Made by a program: the position numbers and the translations under genes. DNA of 64,000 nt from Chryseobacterium shigense (GTDB lineage Bacteria > Bacteroidota > Bacteroidia > Flavobacteriales > Weeksellaceae). A model generated the notes under the pieces. That model did no database searches. It was not told the origin of the DNA and worked only from the letters and a program-made list of their open reading frames with translations. Positions 8,394 through 18,768 of this stretch are shown piece after piece (positions within the stretch are counted from its first letter, which is position 1; each line of letters starts with the position of its first letter). The DNA lies in contig NZ_JACHLC010000001.1 of NCBI RefSeq assembly GCF_014207845.1, forward strand, positions 806,001 to 870,000. The letters run 5' to 3'.

Positions 8394-8858
8394 ATGCAGG
8401 AATTAAAAAATTTTAAACGGACAGGTAATCAGTATAAACTTACCTCTTCCAATAGTTTTAATATTGCATTGTGCAGTATTATGATGATGCTTTCAGTTCT
8501 GGGATTTGTAAAAATACCTGAATCCGGTTTCAAATGGTGGATGCTGGTACTTACCGTTTTACTGATTCTGTCTGTTGCAGCAAGCTATTGTATTATTGAT
8601 ATGGATGCAAAAGAAATCCGGATCAGGGTTGGATTTATTAGAGGCCCAGGAATTATTCCCATATCAGATTTGCAGGGATTTACTATCTGCAAAATAAGGC
8701 AATTGGGAATTCTTACCATTAATGTAAGCCTGATAGCAAATTATACTAAAAATGGTAAAGAATATGAAGCAAATATTGCCCAAAGAATTTTTACAAGACC
8801 TATCCAGAGTATATTAAATGATATTGAAGAAATCCTGGGTAATGAGTATAAAAGATAA
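8394..8858 (+). CDS. Membrane protein with PH-like domain, paralog 4
   Basis: 154 residues. A TM hairpin at about 24-63 is followed by DAKEIRIRVGFIRGPGIIPI and SDLQGFTICKIRQLG, the counterpart of the D/Q-motif strand in paralogs 1 and 3, and an amphipathic C-terminal helix (QSILNDIEEILGNEYK). The gene is 2 nt downstream of paralog 3 and overlaps the next by 17 nt. Confidence 0.68.
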   Translation: MQELKNFKRTGNQYKLTSSNSFNIALCSIMMMLSVLGFVKIPESGFKWWMLVLTVLLILSVAASYCIIDMDAKEIRIRVGFIRGPGIIPISDLQGFTICKIRQLGILTINVSLIANYTKNGKEYEANIAQRIFTRPIQSILNDIEEILGNEYKR

Positions 8859-9354
8859 GCTAAAGGTTGAAATCAGAGACGGCAGCATTTCACTGGAACC
8901 TAACAGGGGAATCTTTTCGAGCCTTATCAGGTTCGCCGTTACTATGGTAGGATCAGCCGTTATCCGGGCTGTTTTTCACGAGCAGCTGGGAGAGGGGGGA
9001 AGATTGCTCTGCCTTGGGATTATTGTTTATTTTTTTGTACATGGAGTCATAGACTTTGTTTTCCGTCTCAATATACGGTATGAGTTTAACCGTTATGACA
9101 ATGCAGTTTACAGGGATAATCCTTTATTTGGCAGGAAGCATATTATGAATTTGGATGAAGTGGTGATCTTTGTAAATAACAGTTCCGGAGACTGGTATTA
9201 CGCCATAGGAATTAAAAAGAAACAGTTTCTGAAGAGTTATAAAATAAGCCCCGGCTTCGGTGGAGGAAAGATTTCGCAAAGGAATGCTTTTGAGTATGAA
9301 AAAGAAATATTGGAGCCTATTGAAGAACTTATTTCAAAGGTACAACTGAGATAG
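8842..9354 (+). CDS. Membrane protein with PH-like domain, paralog 5
   Basis: I chose the ATG at 8842 (MSIKDKLKVEIRDG); a frame open from 8818 would add eight unlikely residues. The 170-residue product has two membrane segments at about 31-80, a strand region with MNLDEVVIFVNNS, and the motif WYYAIGIKKKQFLKSYKISP shared with paralog 2, then a final helix (FEYEKEILEPIEELI). It closes the run of related membrane proteins. No function is known. Confidence 0.68.
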   Translation: MSIKDKLKVEIRDGSISLEPNRGIFSSLIRFAVTMVGSAVIRAVFHEQLGEGGRLLCLGIIVYFFVHGVIDFVFRLNIRYEFNRYDNAVYRDNPLFGRKHIMNLDEVVIFVNNSSGDWYYAIGIKKKQFLKSYKISPGFGGGKISQRNAFEYEKEILEPIEELISKVQLR

Positions 9355-9451
9355 TCTGCAATATTCTCATAATGTGATCAGATTACAACCGGAGATAAAA
9401 ATTTTTAGTTAAATCGCTCAGATAATATGCATTGGTTTTTAATTCAAAAAA

Positions 9452-9919
9452 TTAATTTACATAAGTATATTCTTCATCTGTTACGGGTTTCATCCAGACA
9501 GTTTCTCCTTTCTCCCTCCCTGTAATGGCTACCTGAACAAAAGCCATATCAGTACTTGCTCCGTGCCAGTGAGGAATATTGGGAGGGCATTTTATTGCAT
9601 CCCCTTTGCGGAGTGTTTTTTTAGGTAGTCCTTTTTCCTGATAATAACCCACTCCATCTATAACAAGCAATATTTGTCCTGCCGGGTGTGTATGCCACTT
9701 ACTTCTTGCTCCCGGCTCAAAGGTTACGTTTCCAACGGATATAGAATTAAGGCTATCGGCATCCATAAGCACTTGCAGGTAGGCCGTTCCGGTAAAATTT
9801 TCGTTCGTTATTTTCTTCCCTTTCGGAAATATGAGCGAATCGTTCGTTTCTTTCTCTTTATTACAGGCTACAAAAAGAATCATTAGGATAATAAGAATAT
9901 ATTTTAAACTATATTTCAT
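9452..9919 (-). CDS. Cupin-domain lipoprotein
   Basis: 155 residues with a lipoprotein signal (IILMILFVAC, lipobox Cys at about 19). The body is a single conserved cupin: motif 1 GARSKWHTHPAGQILLVIDG with two His, and motif 2 near KGDAIKCPPNIPHWHGA. HWHGA is typical of the small cupins grouped with AcuB-like hydroxynitrile lyases and carboxymuconolactone-linked cupins. A metal is presumably bound by the cupin His residues. It is the last gene of the minus-strand operon that begins near 13.7 kb and lies 9 nt after an alpha/beta hydrolase. Confidence 0.85.
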   Translation of the reverse strand: MKYSLKYILIILMILFVACNKEKETNDSLIFPKGKKITNENFTGTAYLQVLMDADSLNSISVGNVTFEPGARSKWHTHPAGQILLVIDGVGYYQEKGLPKKTLRKGDAIKCPPNIPHWHGASTDMAFVQVAITGREKGETVWMKPVTDEEYTYVN

Positions 9920-9928
9920 TTTTCTGTT

Positions 9929-10996
9929 TTAAAGGTTGCTTTGATAAAAATCCACAAGCTTATGTACAGCCTGCGATACATATTCCGGCTTCCAGTAGGT
10001 TTGTATGTGAGTGGCTCCTTCTATCAGAAAAAGTTCCTTGTTTTTTACATTTTTTGCTTTGCTAAAGGCTTCATCCGTCATATATTTTGTATCTGCCTTA
10101 CTTCCGGCCATCATTAAAAGAGGCTGATTAATCAGGTCCATGTCTGCAGTGGCATCCCAGGTCATTAAATCAAGCAGGCTGCTCATGGTATACAGAAAGG
10201 TTGAATTAGGATGGGCATGAGTTCTAAAATAATACTCATAACCTTCACGATATAAATCGGTCGGTATTTTAGCAATTTCCTCTTTTGTTAAATTGGGATT
10301 TGCTTCACCTGCATACATTATTTTGCCTCCTGCAGCTTCCTGGGCACGGGCCTCCGAAGCTTGCTTTAAACGTTCCTGAATAGTATTCAGCTGCGAATTT
10401 TGAAAACCATTCCGTCTTACTTCTCCCGAGTTGAACATACTCAATGTCGCCACCGCTTTAAACCGCTTATCCGATTGTGCTGCTTTTAAAGTATAACCGC
10501 CGCCGCCGCAGATGCCTAAAACACCTAATCGCGCTGTATCAACCCCCTTGTATTGGGAAATAAAATCCGCCATACCATGGATATCTTCAGTCCGGTTTGC
10601 CGGTTTATCCGTATGGCGTGGTTCACCGCCACTTGCCCCTTGATAGGCTGCATCGGCAGTAATGGTTATATATCCCGATTCTGCCAGACGCTGGGCATAC
10701 AAACCTGCTGTTTGCTCTTTTATACCTCCGTTAGGATGGGCTACCACTATGGCCGGATATTTCTTTGAAGCATCATAATTTGCCGGTGTATAAACATTGG
10801 CAACAATTGTAATTCCATTCAGTTTATAGGTTACGGGATGGATATTTACTTTCCCCTTTTCATTCCTGGTTATTGCGTCATCATATACCAGTGTAAAAGG
10901 GTTCTGTTCATATTTTTTTTGAATAGATTGTGCGTCTGCAGTTTCTGTTGCCGCTACAGACATTGATAATGCAATTATTGAGGTTAGCTTTTTCAT
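9929..10996 (-). CDS. Secreted alpha/beta hydrolase, dienelactone-hydrolase-like
   Basis: 355 residues with a signal peptide (cleavage near ADAQS). The alpha/beta hydrolase fold is visible from KYPAIVVAHPNGGIKEQTAG (oxyanion region) onward. The nucleophile elbow reads LGVLGICGGGGYT: the nucleophile appears to be cysteine (G-x-C-x-G), as in dienelactone hydrolases, rather than serine. An acid in LMMAGSKADTKY and a His in LIEGATHIQTYW complete a plausible triad. The YcjY/DLH-like family acts on esters or lactones; the substrate is unknown. Confidence 0.82.
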   Translation of the reverse strand: MKKLTSIIALSMSVAATETADAQSIQKKYEQNPFTLVYDDAITRNEKGKVNIHPVTYKLNGITIVANVYTPANYDASKKYPAIVVAHPNGGIKEQTAGLYAQRLAESGYITITADAAYQGASGGEPRHTDKPANRTEDIHGMADFISQYKGVDTARLGVLGICGGGGYTLKAAQSDKRFKAVATLSMFNSGEVRRNGFQNSQLNTIQERLKQASEARAQEAAGGKIMYAGEANPNLTKEEIAKIPTDLYREGYEYYFRTHAHPNSTFLYTMSSLLDLMTWDATADMDLINQPLLMMAGSKADTKYMTDEAFSKAKNVKNKELFLIEGATHIQTYWKPEYVSQAVHKLVDFYQSNL

Positions 10997-11015
10997 TTTT
11001 CTAATAGTTTAAAAT

Positions 11016-11735
11016 TTATTTACTCTTTAACACTTCGTGCAAGACGGTCTGTGCTGCACTTGCTTCTTTACTGCCAATGGTTTGTTTGATAACATCTACA
11101 AACTGCAGGAGCTGTTCCGGCGTTAAACCAACATTCAGACAAATATTTAGATGGGAGCGGAGCATTGGTTCTACACCGCCAATACTGCTGAGTACAGATA
11201 TGGTTACCAGCTCTCTTTCTGCGTATGACAAAACATCACGTTCAAAAATGTCCGCAAAAAGATGTTCTTTGAGGAATATCTCAATTTCCGGTGCGAATGC
11301 TGCATATCCGGTTTTAAGCTGAGTTTCCGGAATCCCGGTTAATTTTTCCAATATTGCTTTACCTCTTTCATACTTGCTGGCAGCGCTGTCAATTGGTGAT
11401 GATTCTATTCCCGGCTCATCGGTAATACCACTGGTTTTCCTTTTATCCAGCACGACCATAAAAGTCTGCAATCCCCGGAGGCTTCTGGGAAATCCGGCAT
11501 AAGCATAAACGTGAATAATGACTTCTTTAATCTGGTTTACCGTTAGTCCGGTTTCAAGTCCTGCGTTTAGCTCTGTTTTCAGCTCTGGTAATTTACCTTT
11601 GCCGGTGAGTGCAGAAATACGGATAATTGCTTGCTGTTTATCGTCCAGACTCTGTTTGACATTGGTTTGTGCATTTATAGTTGTTGATGCAATTACTGCT
11701 GTGCCAAATGCTATTAATTTTAAAAGCCTTTTCAT
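11016..11735 (-). CDS. Periplasmic carboxymuconolactone decarboxylase family protein, two domains
   Basis: 239 residues with a signal peptide (cleavage near TINAQT). Two CMD-like halves follow: LNAGLETGLTVNQIKEVIIH with YAGFPRSL, and HLNICLNVGLTPEQLLQFVD. The E-x8-11-Y-x-G-x-P motif of CMD/AhpD-like proteins is present in the first half, but neither half has the AhpD CxxC pair, so a peroxidase role is unlikely. It sits 9 nt after the esterase-like gene and 19 nt before the hydrolase gene in the same operon. Confidence 0.83.
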   Translation of the reverse strand: MKRLLKLIAFGTAVIASTTINAQTNVKQSLDDKQQAIIRISALTGKGKLPELKTELNAGLETGLTVNQIKEVIIHVYAYAGFPRSLRGLQTFMVVLDKRKTSGITDEPGIESSPIDSAASKYERGKAILEKLTGIPETQLKTGYAAFAPEIEIFLKEHLFADIFERDVLSYAERELVTISVLSSIGGVEPMLRSHLNICLNVGLTPEQLLQFVDVIKQTIGSKEASAAQTVLHEVLKSK

Positions 11736-11744
11736 TTTTTATTA

Positions 11745-12854
11745 CTAATTATCCAATCCTTTTTCTTTTAACCATTTTGCGATCAGATTGGCTATTTGCC
11801 TATTGTTTAAATCCGACATTATGAAATGAGTATTGCCCTTAATTCCCATTTCAGGTAAATGAACAATCGTTGCATTACCACCGTGAGCATTGACAATTTT
11901 AGCCCATTGTTTTGCCGTGGCCAACACATTACGCCAGAAGTTGAGGGAAGCAGCGTTGGTTTCTTCTGCGGGAATGTAGTCCCCATAATAGACCACGATA
12001 GGGATCTCAGTAAGTTTCAGAAATTCGTTGAGCGGAACACCTTTTCCTCCACGGTTGCCTTGTGGAACTTCACCTTCAGGAAAGGTAAACCCGCCTGGTT
12101 CAATAGCTACAATAGCTTTCACACGATCATTCTTAATCGCAGTTTTCCAGCCCGGAGCCCCTCCTGCAGAATGGGTGAAGAGAATTCCATCACCTGATTT
12201 GTCAAATACGGCCGACAGAGCATTTACTATAGTTTCTTCGTCTGCATTACCTGTATTAGGTGTCATCATGCGGAAAAAACTGTCAAGATATTTTTCGCCT
12301 TTGGGAAACTGAACGCCTTCGTTGAATTTTGGATAAAGGCCGATACGGAACTGGGTATACCAGGTCTGATCATCGGGTGATGCTGAGATCTGAACAGGTT
12401 TTGTGGTTTGCCCCGCATCGCCACGGCCTGGCTGATCAACCAGATATACACCATAACCTGATTTTAAAAATATATCGGAAAAACCTTCTCTGCCATCGGC
12501 TGTAGTTTGCCAACTGCGGCGGGACTGCCCATAGCCATGCAGGAATACCATGGAATTATGTTTCTTGTTGACAGGGATTTGGTAGAAGACATCGGCGTGG
12601 TCACCATGACGTGTTTGTCCTCCTTGCTGCTCGTTCCATGGTTTTAATGGGTCAAAAGTGCCTTCGCTTTTGATGATGGTACCACCTGCTGAAAATGCGC
12701 CCTGTTCTTTAAGAATTATATTTCCACTTTGATTTGTCTTTGATGTAGCACATGATGAAATTATGACAATGGAACAGGATAACAGGGTATTCAAAAGGAT
12801 CTTTTTACCAAATTTCAAATCGCTGTGCTTAATTTTTTCAACTGTTCTCTGCAT
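11745..12854 (-). CDS. Alpha/beta hydrolase lipoprotein
   Basis: 369 residues. The N-terminus is unusually long, but NTLLSCSIVIISSCAT gives a clear lipobox. The fold shows an HG oxyanion motif (SMVFLHGYGQSRRSWQTTAD), a strand YGVYLVDQPGRGDAG, the nucleophile elbow LFTHSAGGAPG (Ser in G/H-x-S-x-G), and a late His near KGNTHFIMS. It is an esterase or related hydrolase, anchored in the outer or inner membrane. It is next to a second hydrolase in the operon, which suggests stepwise breakdown of one substrate. Confidence 0.82.
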   Translation of the reverse strand: MQRTVEKIKHSDLKFGKKILLNTLLSCSIVIISSCATSKTNQSGNIILKEQGAFSAGGTIIKSEGTFDPLKPWNEQQGGQTRHGDHADVFYQIPVNKKHNSMVFLHGYGQSRRSWQTTADGREGFSDIFLKSGYGVYLVDQPGRGDAGQTTKPVQISASPDDQTWYTQFRIGLYPKFNEGVQFPKGEKYLDSFFRMMTPNTGNADEETIVNALSAVFDKSGDGILFTHSAGGAPGWKTAIKNDRVKAIVAIEPGGFTFPEGEVPQGNRGGKGVPLNEFLKLTEIPIVVYYGDYIPAEETNAASLNFWRNVLATAKQWAKIVNAHGGNATIVHLPEMGIKGNTHFIMSDLNNRQIANLIAKWLKEKGLDN

Positions 12855-12898
12855 GATTTTTTAAGTTTAGGTTTTTCGATTATTTTAGATATTAGTTT

Positions 12899-13909
<1,011 letters not shown>

Positions 13910-13916
13910 TTAAATA

Positions 13917-14825
13917 ATGGGAAAAGCTATGGAAAAGACATATAATTTTGACACAGTAAGCCAGTACAATGCATTTAATAATCATGAAACTCAGCACCCT
14001 CTCGTTAGTATCCTAGATTTTTCAAAAGCGAAGGAAAGAACCGGTTCGAGGATGACTTTCGGGCTTTACTGCATTTTCCTTAAAGAAGTACACTGTGGAG
14101 ATTTAAAATACGGATGTAATCATTATGATTATGAGAAAGGAACATTGGTATTCATTTCTCCCGGCCAGGTAATTGATGTGGAGAACAAGGTTGATTATTA
14201 TCAGCCAATGGGGCATGGCCTGGTTTTTCATCCCGACCTGGTGAAAGGTACATCTCTCGGTAAAAATCTTGGCGAGTATAGTTTTTTCAATTATAATACC
14301 AACGAGGCACTCCATTTATCTGATAAAGAAAGGAAAATTGTTTTTGACTGTTTTTCCCAAATTGAAAATGAAATAAGGCAAATGGTAGACAAACACAGTA
14401 AAAAACTGATTGCCTCCAATATTGAATTATTCCTGAATTACTGTGAAAGATTTTATGACCGTCAGTTTATAACCCGGGAAAACGTTAATAAAGGCATACT
14501 GGAAAGATTTGAAGAATTACTGAACAGTTATTTCATATCTGAAAAACCATACCATATAGGTTTACCTTCAGTTGCTTACTTTGCCGATGAACTTCATTTA
14601 TCAGCAAATTACTTTGGAGATCTTATTAAAAAAGAGACCGGGAAATCTGCTCAGGAATACATTCAGAATAAAATTATTGATATTGCAAAAAATAAAATTT
14701 TTGACAACAATAAGACAATCAATGAAATAGCATTTGAATTGGGTTTTAAATATCCGCAGCATTTTAGCAGGTTATTTAAAAACCGCGTTGGCTTTACCCC
14801 CAATAAATACAGAAATTTAAATTAA
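13917..14825 (+). CDS. AraC-family transcriptional regulator
   Basis: 302 residues; ATG codons at 13917 and 13929 are both possible starts. The N-terminal part is a cupin-like sensing domain (YDYEKGTLVFISPGQVIDV). The C-terminal about 100 residues are the AraC double HTH (SVAYFADELHLSANYFGDLI and TINEIAFELGFKYPQHFSRL, ending GFTPNKYRN). It is divergent from the aldo/keto reductase operon, the usual position for the regulator of such a cluster. The inducer is unknown. Confidence 0.92.
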   Translation: MGKAMEKTYNFDTVSQYNAFNNHETQHPLVSILDFSKAKERTGSRMTFGLYCIFLKEVHCGDLKYGCNHYDYEKGTLVFISPGQVIDVENKVDYYQPMGHGLVFHPDLVKGTSLGKNLGEYSFFNYNTNEALHLSDKERKIVFDCFSQIENEIRQMVDKHSKKLIASNIELFLNYCERFYDRQFITRENVNKGILERFEELLNSYFISEKPYHIGLPSVAYFADELHLSANYFGDLIKKETGKSAQEYIQNKIIDIAKNKIFDNNKTINEIAFELGFKYPQHFSRLFKNRVGFTPNKYRNLN

Positions 14826-15357
14826 TTTAGAGCTTAATTCTGAATTATTGAGCAAAAAATCCGGTTAAACAATTGTATTCTTTAATCTAAGTTTACATAC
14901 AGCAGTAGATTTGAATGCATCAGCAATTACTTTTCCAGGAAAAATCGTTTCCGGTTGCCCTATTCTTAGAATTCAATATTTTTTTCCTAAAATTGACCTG
15001 AATGAGGTTTTTTCAGGTAAATTATTTAAAAAAGCCAGAGAATTCTGATTACTTATAATAAAATTCCATATTCATACCCCTAAAATCCGGTGTAAGATTT
15101 ATGTATACAGATTTTGTATTTAAATACCTATAAAAAATCAATTTAAAATGGGTTCTTAGCAAAAATGTATCATTTTAAAACATCTGCCGGAGGGATTTAT
15201 GACATCTGGCGGGAGCATAATGAAGTGATGGTTTTTTTCCGAATTTATAACACCTATTATAGCAAGTCACCCGTCTGGTGGCTTGTTTTCGTTTTGGGAA
15301 TCTCTAATTTTATAATGTGATTTATGTGATAATATTTTCATTTAAAACCATAATGCG
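14826..15357. other. Intergenic region with an orphan terminator
   Basis: I see no convincing gene. A 51-codon frame from 15166 is probably chance because it runs through a terminator-like hairpin at 15263-15295. The hairpin is about 440 nt past the AraC gene, so an unseen short RNA or a long 3' UTR may end there. Confidence 0.5.
15263..15295 (+). terminator. Orphan rho-independent terminator
   Basis: CAAGTCACC pairs with GGTGGCTTG (one G-U pair) around a CGTCT loop, followed by TTTTCGTTTT. No gene ends just upstream, so it may end a small RNA or a long AraC transcript. Confidence 0.65.
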
Positions 15358-16173
15358 ATGAAAAAAATATACATTATTCTTCTCAGCCTATTGGAAATAG
15401 GAGTGTATGCGCAGGTAAACATCTCTAAAAACCCTGCCGATCATCAGCCTCATTCTGACGCGATACTTGAAGTGAAATCAACATCTCCCGCAACAGCGGT
15501 TTTATTGCCCACAGTACCGCAAATAAGCAGTGCAGCTGACCCGGACGGAGATGAGGTCTTTAAAGGAGCCATAGTTTACAGTAAAAACAATGCTTCCATT
15601 TATGAGCACGACGGAACCAACTGGCGAAGCGTATACGATTATGTAGTGGAAACAAAGCCACAATATCTCGCCCACTTTTCAAGGCCTTCCAACCTGATTT
15701 TGAGCTGTACCGGAGGTTTTTTTCCTCCATATGGATGTACAAGTGATGGCATTATGTCCCTTACCAATTCCGGCCCGTCGGATTTTATGGGAAGCCAGAT
15801 CCATTTATCTGTTGCCTCTAATGTAATTACCGTTAATGAAACAGGTTTGTATAGAATAACTTACAGATCTTATGCTTCTTTTGACGGATTAAACACAGAT
15901 GAGATTCAGCTCAGGCTTCAGAAAGCAAATGCAGCCACACCGGGAACATTTGCTACCATTGATTATAAACCCTTTATAGATGCCAACGATGATCTTGGAT
16001 ACAGCCCTGTATTCAACGGTTCAATAGTTACACAGGTAAATGCCGGAGACAAGTTTCGGTTACAGGGCTATATGAGATCCGGCCTTTCTCCTGTAATTAC
16101 TTCATCAACAACCTTTCAGAACAGCAATGTGCATGGAACAGGTGAAGTAATTTTTGAAAAAATAGTGCTTTAA
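15358..16173 (+). CDS. Secreted protein with C1q/TNF-like C-terminus, paralog 1
   Basis: 271 residues with a signal peptide (cleavage after VYAQ). The N-terminal module (AILEVKS, VLLPTVP, KGAIVYS, HDGTNWRS) is the one also seen at the start of this window and in the two following genes. The C-terminal half has the jelly-roll signature of bacterial C1q/TNF-like domains: TVNETGLYRITYRSYASFDG and VTQVNAGDKFRLQGYMR. It probably forms an exported, possibly trimeric, surface or extracellular protein. The next paralog starts 18 nt after it, so the three are probably one operon. Confidence 0.72.
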   Translation: MKKIYIILLSLLEIGVYAQVNISKNPADHQPHSDAILEVKSTSPATAVLLPTVPQISSAADPDGDEVFKGAIVYSKNNASIYEHDGTNWRSVYDYVVETKPQYLAHFSRPSNLILSCTGGFFPPYGCTSDGIMSLTNSGPSDFMGSQIHLSVASNVITVNETGLYRITYRSYASFDGLNTDEIQLRLQKANAATPGTFATIDYKPFIDANDDLGYSPVFNGSIVTQVNAGDKFRLQGYMRSGLSPVITSSTTFQNSNVHGTGEVIFEKIVL

Positions 16174-16191
16174 TCTAAAAAATATTGAAAA

Positions 16192-17070
16192 ATGAAAACG
16201 AAGGTATATTTATTCATGGTTCTTCTTTTCAATCTGTATCAAATCCCTGTTTCAGCACAGATACGGATATCTAAAACAGCGGGAAGCCCTCATATTAATG
16301 CATTGTTAGATATAAAAGATCCAGGGAAGGGGGCCATCTTTACCAAGGCTGATAACATAGCCGCTTTTCCGTTGTTCAATGCTGCCGAAGAAGACTATTT
16401 CAATGATATTCCGGCTTTGGAAGGAGCTATTTTGTATAATAAAGAAGACAAACAATATTACAAATACGACGGAACAGTATGGATACCTGCCTTACAATTA
16501 GGCGGATTTCAGAACCCTTTCGAAACACGAAGAAAAGCAGGAAGCTCACAAAGCTGGGCGTGTATATGGCTTGGTGTCCCGCCTTTCGGCATCAATTCCT
16601 GTGACCTGACCCAGTTATTCGGAAATAACAATACAAAGGTCATTCCTGTTTCCAATACAAATAACCGTTCACAGTTACTGGTAAATAATCTCAGCCTCAC
16701 AACCGGAACTGATTATGTTACCATACCTTCAGCAGGTTTGTATCACATATCCGGGGTTGTAGGATTCAGTGGAACCAGTCTTTTAGGACTTGGACAGGAT
16801 GTATCTTACTGGGTAAATCTTGATGTAAGCTATGATAACGGGACTACATGGGCTACTTTAGCCTTTAGCGAAACCCTTCAGTACGGAGGAATCTTTATCG
16901 ATATAGGACAAGCAGGCAATAAAAGCGCAAGTGTTTCATCAACCGTTACATTACCGGCCAATACAAGGATAAGACTGGCTGCATCCGTTTCCACAAGTGC
17001 TGCAATTTCAGTGTATTCCAGCTCTACAGATCATAGAGATACATTCATTAATGTACAGAAATTAAAATAA
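16192..17070 (+). CDS. Secreted protein with C1q/TNF-like C-terminus, paralog 2
   Basis: 292 residues with a signal peptide (VSAQI). The N-terminal module has ALLDIKDPGKGAIF and KYDGTVW. The C-terminal domain has TIPSAGLYHISGVVGFSGTS and a final NTRIRLAASVSTSA strand region, again C1q/TNF-like. It lies between its two paralogs with gaps of 18 nt on both sides. Divergence between copies is high except at these motifs, so the duplication is old. Confidence 0.72.
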   Translation: MKTKVYLFMVLLFNLYQIPVSAQIRISKTAGSPHINALLDIKDPGKGAIFTKADNIAAFPLFNAAEEDYFNDIPALEGAILYNKEDKQYYKYDGTVWIPALQLGGFQNPFETRRKAGSSQSWACIWLGVPPFGINSCDLTQLFGNNNTKVIPVSNTNNRSQLLVNNLSLTTGTDYVTIPSAGLYHISGVVGFSGTSLLGLGQDVSYWVNLDVSYDNGTTWATLAFSETLQYGGIFIDIGQAGNKSASVSSTVTLPANTRIRLAASVSTSAAISVYSSSTDHRDTFINVQKLK

Positions 17071-17088
17071 CCATTTAGCTTTAAAACG

Positions 17089-17862
17089 ATGAAAAAATAT
17101 ATATCATTAATTGGTTTAAGTATATTAGGATGCTCCTTGATGAGCGCACAGGTGATTATGGGAGGCAGTGCTCCTGCAAGTCCCTACACCCAACTGGAAT
17201 TGCAGAACAATACCGGGCAGAAAGTGCTGATCCTTCCGGGAGCAGCCAACAATACTGCTTTACCTAAATATAATGCATTACAGGCAGACGGATATGATGA
17301 TGATCCTGCTATGGAAGCTATGCTGATGTATGATAAAAATGCAGTAATGGCAAAAGTGTATGAGGGAACTACCTGGGAACAGGCATTTATATCTCAGGGA
17401 AAATCTGCTACATGGACCAGGGCAAGAATTGATGCAGCTTCAGCAGGATGTATTTCCATTTTATGCAGCTCAAATAATTTACCGTTATCCATTCCTGCCA
17501 ATAACACACAGTTTGCAGATTATTTGTCCGTAAGGCACTCCGGAGATACTTTCCGTATACGCCAGAAAGGACTTTACAGGATCAACTTCAATGTACTGTT
17601 CAGTGGGATTAATGTAGGATTTACAGGGACAAGGGTAAACGTTGCCATTGTGGTGAATGGAGAAGAAAAGGCCTATATGTCTGCCAATGCAGCCTTCTTT
17701 AGTATAAACAGCTATCTGGCTTCTGCAGACACCGTTCTGTTTCTGGATGTAAATAATGATGTGAATTTCAGGATAACAATAGATAATGAAGGCTTTTCCC
17801 TGTCAGGTTATACATTCGGGGGAACACCGGAAAGTAATGTGAGCCTGGAAAGAATACTTTAA
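17089..17862 (+). CDS. Secreted protein with C1q/TNF-like C-terminus, paralog 3
   Basis: 257 residues with a signal peptide (MSAQV). The N-terminal module shows QLELQNNTGQKVLILPG and YEGTTWEQ. The C-terminal domain has FRIRQKGLYRINFNVLFSG and VLFLDVNNDVNFRITID, matching the GLYxI and D/N-x-V-x-(F/L)-x-(I/L) motifs of paralogs 1 and 2. It is the last of the three. The role is unknown; secretion is clear. Confidence 0.72.
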   Translation: MKKYISLIGLSILGCSLMSAQVIMGGSAPASPYTQLELQNNTGQKVLILPGAANNTALPKYNALQADGYDDDPAMEAMLMYDKNAVMAKVYEGTTWEQAFISQGKSATWTRARIDAASAGCISILCSSNNLPLSIPANNTQFADYLSVRHSGDTFRIRQKGLYRINFNVLFSGINVGFTGTRVNVAIVVNGEEKAYMSANAAFFSINSYLASADTVLFLDVNNDVNFRITIDNEGFSLSGYTFGGTPESNVSLERIL

Positions 17863-18012
17863 AAACTACAAAGAACATATCAAAAAGGCATATAGCCGAA
17901 AAATAGACAAAAGAAATTCGGAATTAAACACAACTTCCGAAAATTTCACCACGATTTGAAATCACTTAGTTCCCATATTTGTAATACGTAAAACAATTAA
18001 AAAAACATTATT

Positions 18013-18768
18013 ATGTCAAGAAATGATTTAAACGGAAAAGTAGTACTTATAGCGGGAGGTGGAAAAAACCTTGGAGGATTATTAAGCAAAGACTTCGCTG
18101 CAAAAGGAGCAAAGCTTGCCATTCATTATAACAGTGACAGCTCAAAGGAAGAAAGCGAAAAAACCTTAGCTGAGGTAAAAGCTCTGGGAGCTGATGCTTT
18201 CTTATTTCAGGGAGATCTTACCAAAGTGGAAAATATTACAAAGTTCTTTGATGAAGCTGTAAAAACTTTCGGAGGAGTGGATATTGCCATCAATACCGTT
18301 GGTATGGTACTGAAAAAACCGTTTGTGGAAACTACCGAAGCTGAATATGATACCATGTTCGGGGTCAATTCCAAATCAGCATATTTCTTCTTACAGGAAG
18401 CGGGCAAAAAAGTAAATGACAACGGTAAGATCTGTACTATTGTGACATCTTTACTGGCTGCGTATACAGGACTATATTCAACATATGCAGGAGCTAAAGC
18501 ACCGGTAGAGCATTTTACAAGAGCTGCTTCAAAAGAATTCGGAGACAGAGGGATTTCTGTAACAGCAGTAGCTCCGGGCCCTATGGATACCCCTTTCTTT
18601 TACGGTCAGGAAAGCTCTGATGCAGTAGCATATCATAAATCTGCAGCCGCATTGGGAGGATTGACTGATATTAAAGACATTGCGCCTTTGGTAGAATTTT
18701 TAGTAACTGACGGCTGGTGGATCACCGGGCAGACTATTTTTGCCAACGGAGGATATACTACAAGATAA
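18013..18768 (+). CDS. Short-chain dehydrogenase/reductase
   Basis: 251 residues. The Rossmann motif is slightly altered (VLIAGGGKNLGG in place of TGxxxGxG). The NAG-like motif reads INTVGM. The catalytic residues are Ser in IVTSLLAAYTG and Tyr/Lys in YSTYAGAKAP. The C-terminus ends with the family motif VEFLVTDGWWITGQTIFANG. It uses NAD(P)H to reduce or oxidise an unknown carbonyl/alcohol. It is followed by the DoxX-like gene after 94 nt and may share regulation with it. Confidence 0.92.
   Translation: MSRNDLNGKVVLIAGGGKNLGGLLSKDFAAKGAKLAIHYNSDSSKEESEKTLAEVKALGADAFLFQGDLTKVENITKFFDEAVKTFGGVDIAINTVGMVLKKPFVETTEAEYDTMFGVNSKSAYFFLQEAGKKVNDNGKICTIVTSLLAAYTGLYSTYAGAKAPVEHFTRAASKEFGDRGISVTAVAPGPMDTPFFYGQESSDAVAYHKSAAALGGLTDIKDIAPLVEFLVTDGWWITGQTIFANGGYTTR

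Noticed and set aside
15166..15321. 51-codon ORF upstream of the secreted paralogs
   Set aside because: It runs through a terminator hairpin and has no signal, domain or good composition.
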